A stretch of 6,515 nt of DNA from Bacilli bacterium (GTDB lineage: Bacteria; Bacillota_I; Bacilli_A; RFN20; CAG-288), in contig CAAGIQ010000016.1 of assembly GCA_900769965.1 (NCBI GenBank), positions 1 through 6,515 on the forward strand, read 5' to 3'. Under the pieces are notes generated by a model, which saw nothing but the letters and a program-made list of their open reading frames with translations, was not told the DNA's origin and did no database searches. Shown here in pieces: positions 1-5,218 of this stretch. The first letter of the stretch is position 1, and each line of letters begins with the position of its first letter. Position numbers and translations under genes: made by a program.

Positions 1-287
1 GTGATGAAGTTGAGGTTGAAGATAAAGAAGTTCAAGTCGAAGTTGGTTTCGATGGAATTGAAATTACCGATGATCATGAGAACTGCTCTGTTGTTGGTAA
101 GATTATCTCGATGATCTATAAAGGTGACCACTACCAAGTTATCGTTAGAACCGAAGAAGAGGATGATTTTATCTTAGATACTCCTGATCTTTGGAACGAA
201 AACGATGAAGTCGGTATTATCATCAAGAAAGAGAATATCCATCTCAAGTTGAAATCGGGGGACAAGAAACATGAGTCAAGCTTCTAA
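1..287 (+). CDS. potA: Spermidine/putrescine ABC transporter ATP-binding protein PotA, C-terminal part (5' end outside window)
   Basis: The reading frame is open from base 3 to a TAA at 285-287 and gives about 94 residues with no start codon, so the gene begins upstream of the window. The ATPase core (Walker A, signature, Walker B) is not visible. What remains resembles the C-terminal TOBE-like regulatory domain of PotA-type ATPases, with the family-like stretch VVGKIISMIYKGDHYQVIV followed by a short beta-rich end and a basic tail. PotA is the cytoplasmic subunit that hydrolyses ATP to power polyamine import through PotB/PotC. The assignment rests mainly on context, because potB, potC and potD follow directly. 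Its last 17 bases overlap the start of potB, which suggests translational coupling. The segment is very acidic at its start (many D and E). A closely related ATPase such as an Fe3+ or sulfate type is possible from this fragment alone, but the neighbours argue against it. Confidence 0.88.
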   Translation, partial: DEVEVEDKEVQVEVGFDGIEITDDHENCSVVGKIISMIYKGDHYQVIVRTEEEDDFILDTPDLWNENDEVGIIIKKENIHLKLKSGDKKHESSF

Positions 288-1092
288 GAAGATGAAGTTT
301 AGATTCTCGCGTAAGCAGCTATGTATACCTTATGGGGTATTCATGCTCTTGTTCGTGGTCTTGCCGCTTCTATTAATCGTCTATTACGCTTTTACCGATA
401 AAGAAACAGGTCAATTCACTTTCAACAATTTTGTGACAGTTTTCTCAAGTGGTTCAAATTTCCAAGTTATAGGTATGTCCTTTATCGTTGGTGGACTTAA
501 TACATTGTTCTGTCTGTTAATCGGTTATCCTATCGCTTATCTATTAGCTAATTCTAAATTTAACAAGAATAAGGTACTAGTTTATTTATTCATTATTCCG
601 ATGTGGATCAACTTCGTTATAAGAACTATTGCTACTCGTGATCTACTTGAATTTATCGGCATTTCTTCATCAAATGAACCGCTTCTTGCTACGGTTATCG
701 GTATGGTATATAACTATCTTCCATTTGCGATATTGCCTTTGTATACGACAATGTTAAAACTTGATAAATCGCAGATAGAAGCAGCCTATGATTTAGGTGC
801 TAATCCATTTATCAATTTCGTCAAAGTCATTTTCCCAATGTCCTTACCAGGGGTTATCTCCGCTATCATGATGACATTTATGCCAACTATGTCTTCCTAC
901 ATCATCGCTGATAAACTAGGTGGCGGTAAAACTACTTTGATAGGTAACTTAATCGCTAATTACTTCGGTGGTTTTTCTAACTACAACGTCGGTTCTGTTA
1001 TCTCGTTGTTGATGTTAGTTATGATCGGTATCTCCGTCCTTCTTACAAAAGGGAAATCCAATCAAAAGGAAGTGAGGGGTAAATTATGGTAG
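271..1092 (+). CDS. potB: Spermidine/putrescine ABC transporter permease PotB
   Basis: This 273-residue integral membrane protein is one of the two permease subunits forming the polyamine channel in the cytoplasmic membrane. About six hydrophobic segments are visible, at roughly residues 17-40, 66-92, 102-121, 138-162, 190-212 and 238-259. The cytoplasmic EAA loop that docks on the ATPase is clear: E170-A-A-Y-D-L-G176 followed by a hydrophobic run and P189/P193. The stretch IGMVYNYLPFAILPLY (143-158) is typical of PotB. The ATG at 271 is chosen because GGGGGA at 257-262 lies 8 bases upstream; an internal ATG at 292 has no comparable site. The gene overlaps the end of potA by 17 bases and the start of potC by 7 bases. 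The loop between the third and fourth helices (about 122-138) looks shorter than in E. coli PotB. PotB rather than PotC is inferred from gene order and from similarity to the PotB pattern. Confidence 0.93.
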   Translation: MSQASKKMKFRFSRKQLCIPYGVFMLLFVVLPLLLIVYYAFTDKETGQFTFNNFVTVFSSGSNFQVIGMSFIVGGLNTLFCLLIGYPIAYLLANSKFNKNKVLVYLFIIPMWINFVIRTIATRDLLEFIGISSSNEPLLATVIGMVYNYLPFAILPLYTTMLKLDKSQIEAAYDLGANPFINFVKVIFPMSLPGVISAIMMTFMPTMSSYIIADKLGGGKTTLIGNLIANYFGGFSNYNVGSVISLLMLVMIGISVLLTKGKSNQKEVRGKLW

Positions 1093-1937
1093 AAGATGCA
1101 AAAAGAGTCATGAAGCGTAAAACTTTGATTCAAAAGGTTATCGCTAAGATCTTCATATATACGATTTTACTTATCATGTACGCTCCGATACTTTATCTAG
1201 TAGTGTTCTCGTTTACTTCATCAAAAGTAATCGGTACTTGGAGCGGATTCTCGTTTGATAACTTCATCTTGTTATTCAATCCGAAAAATGGTAATTCCCA
1301 AGATATTTGGAAGGCGGTATTTAACACTTTGCTAATTGCAGTTAGCGCGGGTTTATGTTCAACAGTTCTTGGTACCACTGGTGCTATAGGTATGTACTAC
1401 TCTAAGAAAAAAGCTAGAAATTTCTTAGACTTTATGACCCAGATTCCTGTTGTTAACGCTGAGATTGTTATCGCCATTTCCTTGACGATTTTATTCGTTT
1501 CCATTCACCAAAAGATGTCGTTTGTTACACTTTTAGTCGGTCATGTTGTTCTTACTGTTCCTTTTGTTGTTCTTTCAGTTATTCCTAAGCTTCAACAGAT
1601 GGATCCTAACCTTTATGAAGCGGCGTTAGACCTTGGTGCTAACCAGACTCAAGCTTTATTTAAGGTTGTTATTCCTGAGATAGTTCCAGGTATCTTATCA
1701 GGCTTTATGTTATCGGTGACTTTGTCTTTAGATGACTATATAATCACCGCGTTTACAAAACCTGTGTTGAACTTTGAAACTATATCTACTTATGTAGATA
1801 AAATCACTAAAAAGAGTGGTTTACCACCTCAATTTAGGGCTTTTACTACATTGATGTTCTTGATGATAGTTTTGATTATTGTCGGAATGAACATATATTC
1901 ACATCGTCAAAATAAAAAACAAATTAAGGAGGATTAA
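1086..1937 (+). CDS. potC: Spermidine/putrescine ABC transporter permease PotC
   Basis: This 283-residue protein is the second permease subunit of the polyamine importer and pairs with PotB. Hydrophobic segments lie near residues 22-44, 78-103, 115-138, 146-166, 200-222 and 254-272. The EAA loop is visible as E178-A-A-L-D-L-G184 with P197 and P201 downstream. The stretch LSLDDYIITAF (213-223) is a hallmark of PotC proteins and separates it from PotB. The ATG at 1086 is preceded by GAGGGG at 1074-1079 with a 6-base gap. Translation starts inside the last codons of potB, a 7-base overlap, so the two permeases are probably made in equal amounts. The stop TAA at 1935-1937 lies 4 bases before the potD start. 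The C-terminus is basic (SHRQNKKQIKED), consistent with a cytoplasmic tail. The length is normal and no broken motif was seen. Confidence 0.94.
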   Translation: MVEDAKRVMKRKTLIQKVIAKIFIYTILLIMYAPILYLVVFSFTSSKVIGTWSGFSFDNFILLFNPKNGNSQDIWKAVFNTLLIAVSAGLCSTVLGTTGAIGMYYSKKKARNFLDFMTQIPVVNAEIVIAISLTILFVSIHQKMSFVTLLVGHVVLTVPFVVLSVIPKLQQMDPNLYEAALDLGANQTQALFKVVIPEIVPGILSGFMLSVTLSLDDYIITAFTKPVLNFETISTYVDKITKKSGLPPQFRAFTTLMFLMIVLIIVGMNIYSHRQNKKQIKED

Positions 1938-1941
1938 TACG

Positions 1942-3285
1942 ATGAAAAAAACTTTTATTGCTGTTGCTCTTATTTCTTTTTTAACTTTTGGATTAGCTTC
2001 TTGTGGAGGTGAACAATACGATGATACTTTAGTCGTTTACAACTGGGAAGACTATATCGATGATGGAAAGGATGAAGATGGTAATTACGACCACGAATCA
2101 GTTATCGAAATATTCGAAAAGGAATATCTAGAAGAAACCGGTCGTACTATCAAGGTTGAATACCAAACATTCTCGACTAACGAAGACATGTACAACATGA
2201 TTAAATTAGGCTCTTTAAAGGCTGATTTGATCTGTCCTTCAGACTACATGATTCAAAAGATGGCTCGTGAAGATATGCTTGAAAAGTTCTCTTTCGATAC
2301 TTCTACCCATAAGTACGGAGATGATTTAGATAACTACAACAAATACGCTTCGCCATATTTAAAGGATCTATTTGAACGTAACTCTTTCTCCTCTTATGCT
2401 ATTCCATATACCTGGGGAACTATGGGATTAACCTACAATTACAGCGCTATTGAAGATAATAATATCGACCTTACTACTTGGGATTGCTTATGGGATTCCG
2501 CTTTAAAGGGTAAAGTTACCGTTAAAGACTCAGTTAGAGATACTTATTTCACCGCGGTTATGCACGTCTATAAATCTGAATTAGTGTCGTTGAAGAACAT
2601 GCTCGAAAATGGAGAAATCACTAGAGAATCTTATACTGAAGCCATCACTGAAATCTTTAATAGATGCGATGATGAAACCTTAGAAAAATGTAAACAAGCT
2701 TTAATCGATCTTAAGTCTAACATCAAAGCTCTTGAAGTCGACGACGGTAAGAACGATATCACAAGCGGAAGTTTATATGCTAACTTAGCTTGGTCTGGTG
2801 ATGCTGTCTATTCGATGGATATCGCTGATGAAGTCGGAAAAGTTCAACTTAACTACATCATTCCTGAAGAGGGAAGCAATATCTGGTTCGATGGTTGGTG
2901 TATGCCAAAAGGTGCAAATGTCGATTTAGCTACAAAGTTTACTAACTTTTTATCTAGACCTGACATCGCTGCTAAGAACATGAACTTCACCGGTTACACC
3001 TCTTCTATCGCCGGAGATGATATCTTCGATTTAGCTACCGAATGGTACTCAGCAGAAGAAGGAGATGAAAACGTCGATGAAGTCGATCTTTCCTATTTCT
3101 TTGAAGGTACTTTATCCGAAGGTAAGAAAGCTATCTTCTTAATTTCTAAAGATGAAAGAGGTCGTCAATTCGATGCCCAATATCCAGATGAGGATACTAT
3201 TTCTAGATGTGCAATCATGAAAGATTTCGGTATACAAACAGATAAGCTTAACGCTATGTGGTCCGATTTCAAGAATTCTTTCTAA
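1942..3285 (+). CDS. potD: Spermidine/putrescine-binding lipoprotein PotD
   Basis: This 447-residue extracytoplasmic binding protein captures polyamine for PotBC. It has a lipoprotein signal peptide: a KK start, a hydrophobic core, and the lipobox L18-A-S-C21, so it should be anchored to the outer face of the membrane. Positions matching known E. coli PotD ligand contacts are visible: W35 and Y38 in YNWEDY, S100/Y102 in PSDYM, the DSVRD segment at 196-200, W284 in LAWSGDA, W315 and D317 in NIWFDGWCMP, and Y352 in TGYTSS. By hand alignment, one acidic contact (E. coli D168) falls on Ser and the Q327 position on Met, so specificity may differ. The protein is about 100 residues longer than E. 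coli PotD. The extra sequence falls near 39-53, in a helical stretch within 205-270, and in an acidic stretch around 357-410. A strong AAGGAGGA at 1926-1933 sits 8 bases before the ATG. It is the last gene of the operon and is followed by hairpins. Confidence 0.94.
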   Translation: MKKTFIAVALISFLTFGLASCGGEQYDDTLVVYNWEDYIDDGKDEDGNYDHESVIEIFEKEYLEETGRTIKVEYQTFSTNEDMYNMIKLGSLKADLICPSDYMIQKMAREDMLEKFSFDTSTHKYGDDLDNYNKYASPYLKDLFERNSFSSYAIPYTWGTMGLTYNYSAIEDNNIDLTTWDCLWDSALKGKVTVKDSVRDTYFTAVMHVYKSELVSLKNMLENGEITRESYTEAITEIFNRCDDETLEKCKQALIDLKSNIKALEVDDGKNDITSGSLYANLAWSGDAVYSMDIADEVGKVQLNYIIPEEGSNIWFDGWCMPKGANVDLATKFTNFLSRPDIAAKNMNFTGYTSSIAGDDIFDLATEWYSAEEGDENVDEVDLSYFFEGTLSEGKKAIFLISKDERGRQFDAQYPDEDTISRCAIMKDFGIQTDKLNAMWSDFKNSF

Positions 3286-3303
3286 GCTTATATTGACTAT
3301 TTT

Positions 3304-3336
3304 AAAAGGCTGCTAATCTTCCTCTAGCAACCTTTT
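3304..3336. terminator. Hairpin after potD, likely terminator between convergent genes
   Basis: AAAAGGCTGCTA (3304-3315) pairs with TAGCAACCTTTT (3325-3336) around a 9-base loop, with one internal mismatch (C3310 against A3330). The T-run that would act as the release tract is partly inside the stem and is followed by ATCC. The site is 19 bases after the potD stop, so it plausibly ends the pot transcript. In minus-strand RNA the same mismatch becomes a G-U wobble, making a continuous 12-pair stem followed by more A residues. It may therefore also act as a back-up stop for the minus-strand gene. No energy calculation was made. Confidence 0.65.
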
Positions 3337-3343
3337 ATCCACG

Positions 3344-3371
3344 AAAAAAACAGCTAACTTGTAGCTGCTTT
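3344..3371 (-). terminator. Intrinsic terminator of the small minus-strand membrane protein gene
   Basis: Read on the minus strand, the stem CAGCTA (complement of 3362-3367), loop CAAGT and TAGCTG (complement of 3351-3356) is followed immediately by seven T residues (complement of 3344-3350). This is a textbook Rho-independent terminator, starting about 10 bases after the stop codon of the minus-strand gene at 3378. On the plus strand the same hairpin is followed by CTTTATTAG, a weaker tract, so it could also help end pot transcription. Confidence 0.8.
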
Positions 3372-3377
3372 ATTAGA

Positions 3378-3620
3378 TTAGTCGATCCACCAAATCTTCT
3401 TGTTTAAAATTACGCAGATGACATCGAAGATCCAAAGGACAAAGAAACCACCAGTACACAATAAAATAATAGCTAAAACGATGCCGAGAACGTTACCTTT
3501 ACCGCAGGATCTAAATAATCTAATTAAGTTACCGTAAAGTCCGAAACAGATAACTAAAATAATTTTGAGGATCCATGGTAATTCTTCAACAGCATCAGCA
3601 AATTTACCTAAAGATTTCAT
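3378..3620 (-). CDS. Small two-helix membrane protein of unknown function
   Basis: I do not recognise a named family for this 80-residue protein. It has two hydrophobic segments, about residues 17-36 and 44-72, separated by a short basic loop (RLFRSCGKGN). The N-terminus carries a short polar, mixed-charge stretch and the C-terminus ends in KKIWWID. The second helix, with its CTGGFFVLWIFDVICVIL run, loosely recalls the end of TM2-type small membrane proteins, but the first half does not fit that domain, so I give no family name. It is a real gene on several grounds: AGAAGGAGAG (3629-3638) lies 8 bases before the ATG, there is a plausible promoter upstream, and a strong terminator lies directly after the stop. 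It stands alone as its own transcription unit, convergent with potD and divergent from rsmE, so a link with polyamine transport is not supported by operon structure. The product should sit in the cytoplasmic membrane. Confidence 0.8.
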   Translation of the reverse strand: MKSLGKFADAVEELPWILKIILVICFGLYGNLIRLFRSCGKGNVLGIVLAIILLCTGGFFVLWIFDVICVILNKKIWWID

Positions 3621-3645
3621 TTTTAAAACTCTCCTTCTATAAACT

Positions 3646-3673
3646 AATATATTATTTTTTAAATTTTTTACAA
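3646..3673 (-). promoter_or_regulatory. Possible promoter of the minus-strand membrane protein gene
   Basis: On the minus strand a -35-like TTGTAA (complement of 3668-3673) is followed after 16 bases by a -10-like TATATT (complement of 3646-3651). The ribosome binding site at 3629-3638 and the start at 3620 come next. The match is 4 of 6 and 5 of 6 to the vegetative consensus. The region is so AT-rich that chance matches are likely. Confidence 0.4.
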
Positions 3674-3711
3674 GTGTTTTGTACGATTTATTTTACTTTT
3701 TAGTTATCGCA

Positions 3712-3730
3712 AAAAAAGAACATCTTTTTT
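3712..3730. repeat. AT-rich inverted repeat in the divergent promoter region
   Basis: AAAAAAGA (3712-3719) and TCTTTTTT (3723-3730) are perfect reverse complements around the 3-base spacer ACA. The repeat lies just upstream of the likely -10 of rsmE, where a -35 box would be expected, and about 90 bases before the minus-strand gene. It could be an operator for a repressor, a weak terminator, or simply the product of A and T runs. No known operator consensus was recognised. Confidence 0.4.
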
Positions 3731-3731
3731 G

Positions 3732-3748
3732 TGATATACTTAAAAAGG
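3732..3748 (+). promoter_or_regulatory. Probable extended -10 promoter and weak ribosome binding site of rsmE
   Basis: TGA followed by TATACT (3732-3740) matches an extended -10 element (TGn plus 5 of 6 of TATAAT). No good -35 box is seen at the usual distance, as expected for extended -10 promoters. Transcription would start near 3747, only about ten bases before the ATG at 3757. The only Shine-Dalgarno-like sequence, AAAAAGG at 3742-3748, would then lie at the very 5' end of the RNA or be partly excluded. An upstream promoter cannot be ruled out. Confidence 0.5.
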
Positions 3749-3756
3749 TAATAATT

Positions 3757-4461
3757 ATGCGAAGATTTGAAGGTTTTTTTGAAGGGGATAAAGTTAGATT
3801 ATCTAAAGATTGCGAACATCACGCTAAAGTGGTTCGTCTTGAACTTGGCGAGGAAGTTGAAGTTTTAATTTCTGACTCACTTTATTCTTGTAAGGTTAGT
3901 TCGATTATCCCTTTAGAGTTTAGCGATGTTAAAAGGATTGAAGTCGATAGAGAAATCGAAGACGAGATAGTTTTCTTATGCCCGTTATTAAAAGGTGATA
4001 AATTTGAATTTCTCCTTCAAAAGAGCGTTGAGTTAGGTGTTAAGAAAATCGTTCCTTTCATCTCCTCAAGAGTTATAAAAAGAATAACTAAAGAAGAGTT
4101 TGAAAAGAAGAGAGCTAGATTTGAGAAGATCATATTTGAAGCACGGCTTCAATCGAATAGAACATATAGAGTAGTTCTCGATGAACTTAAAAGCTATAAA
4201 GATGTCTTGAAAGTCTCTTGTCACTCTAAGTTAATCGCTTATGAAGATGAGGCATTAAAAGGTGAATTAATAGATGAAGTCGAAGGGTCTATAGCTTATA
4301 TAGTAGGTCCGGAAGGTGGCTTTTCTAAAGAAGAAGTTGAATTGGCTTCTCAAAATGGATTTAAGGTGGTTTCCTTAGGTAAAAGAATATTAAGAGCGGA
4401 AACCGCTGCGCTATACGGTTTAAGCGTGATAGGGTATTTAAAGGAGAAGAAGCATGGCTAG
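3757..4461 (+). CDS. rsmE: 16S rRNA (uracil(1498)-N3)-methyltransferase RsmE
   Basis: This 234-residue protein is a SPOUT-class enzyme that methylates N3 of U1498 in 16S rRNA using S-adenosylmethionine, acting on the assembled small subunit. The N-terminal RNA-binding domain includes HHAKVVRLELGEEV (21-34). The catalytic domain shows KGDKFEFLLQKSVELGVKK (79-97), then GPEGGFSKEEVE (184-195) and LGKRILRAETAAL (207-219), the knotted SAM-binding signatures. The frame can be extended upstream to a TTG at 3679, but the ATG at 3757 is chosen because MRRFEGFF matches the usual N-terminus of the family and the likely -10 box lies between the two. The conserved A-EQ-S-G-R element reads ARLQSNR (129-135) here, so a usually conserved Glu is Leu. 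The stop overlaps the next gene by 8 bases. The family often sits beside prmA and mtaB in Bacillota. Confidence 0.94.
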   Translation: MRRFEGFFEGDKVRLSKDCEHHAKVVRLELGEEVEVLISDSLYSCKVSSIIPLEFSDVKRIEVDREIEDEIVFLCPLLKGDKFEFLLQKSVELGVKKIVPFISSRVIKRITKEEFEKKRARFEKIIFEARLQSNRTYRVVLDELKSYKDVLKVSCHSKLIAYEDEALKGELIDEVEGSIAYIVGPEGGFSKEEVELASQNGFKVVSLGKRILRAETAALYGLSVIGYLKEKKHG

Positions 4462-5218
4462 ATTTAATTTGTTCTCTTATATAAAGTGGAAAAACGACAA
4501 GCATGAATTGCTTTCTAATTCATCTTACAAGCAGTTTTTCGATGAAAATTTTCACGTTTTGGAGCATTATACTTGGCTAAATAAATACATGAATTACGAG
4601 TCATCTTTCGATTTGATTAAATCTACTATTATTATTAAAACTATTTTGAATAAGAAGCAGATAGAGATGTATTCTCAATTCTACTCTGAAGCAGATTTAA
4701 AGATTGAATCGACATATAACTTAGTTCATTCGCGTCTCCCGTATTTTATAAAGGACGATATTAGAATCTATGTTCCAATCTTTAAAGAGATGTATAACGA
4801 GAGATACGATAGGTTATTAGGCTCTTTGTTAAAACTTCCTTACTCATCTTTAAAAGATGATTTTGAAGACAGAACTATCGATTGTTTCGATTATTACAAC
4901 TGTAGTCTATTCAATTCATCGTTTACCAAGATGATACTGATCTCTCAAAGAGATAACCTTCAAGCATATTACGATGTCGAATTAGAAACGATATTTATTA
5001 TCGATGATCAAGGCGTGTTGGAACAGGAGATTCCAATCTTTGATAACCAGTGTAAAGATAAGCGTAAATCCCATATTTTTGATCATGTGGCGTCACTTGT
5101 AGAAGCTTATTATAACTGCGACAAGAACGCGTTTATCTTAGGTTTATATAACTATGGATTCATATCTAAAAAAGCTTATGAGTTCATCTTGAAACAGGAG
5201 AGGAGAAATAATAGATGA
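4454..5218 (+). CDS. Hypothetical protein embedded between rsmE and mtaB
   Basis: I do not recognise this 254-residue protein. No signal peptide or membrane segment is visible, so it is probably cytoplasmic. It is unusually rich in tyrosine (22 of 254) and in aromatic residues generally, and has scattered cysteines (144, 150, 200, 222) that do not form a clear metal-binding motif. The first 135 residues look mainly helical with alternating charges. A more beta-like stretch follows at about 158-197, including ILISQRDNLQAYYDVELETI and FIIDDQGVLE, and then a helical end. No Walker, SAM-binding or nuclease motif was found. The start is well supported: AAGGAG at 4441-4446 is 7 bases before the ATG, and the gene overlaps rsmE by 8 bases and mtaB by 4. 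Codon use resembles its neighbours, so recent transfer is not suggested. The tight coupling to an rRNA and a tRNA modification gene hints at a translation-related role, which is inference only. Confidence 0.82.
   Translation: MARFNLFSYIKWKNDKHELLSNSSYKQFFDENFHVLEHYTWLNKYMNYESSFDLIKSTIIIKTILNKKQIEMYSQFYSEADLKIESTYNLVHSRLPYFIKDDIRIYVPIFKEMYNERYDRLLGSLLKLPYSSLKDDFEDRTIDCFDYYNCSLFNSSFTKMILISQRDNLQAYYDVELETIFIIDDQGVLEQEIPIFDNQCKDKRKSHIFDHVASLVEAYYNCDKNAFILGLYNYGFISKKAYEFILKQERRNNR

Noticed and set aside
1193..1378. 61-residue open frame on the minus strand inside potC
   Set aside because: It is wholly antisense to a well-supported permease gene, has no ribosome binding site seen, and its composition is that of a shadow frame.
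3286..3377. Riboswitch or small RNA in the potD downstream gap
   Set aside because: The gap is only 92 bases and is fully explained by two terminator-like hairpins between convergent genes.
3679..3756. N-terminal extension of rsmE to a TTG at 3679
   Set aside because: The extra 26 residues do not match the RsmE family, have no ribosome binding site, and span the likely -10 box and inverted repeat. The ATG at 3757 gives the family N-terminus.
4454..5218. Possibility that TGA is read as tryptophan (mycoplasma code)
   Set aside because: The TGA at 5216-5218 forms an ATGA stop-start junction with mtaB, and all tryptophans in the predicted proteins use TGG, so the standard bacterial code fits.
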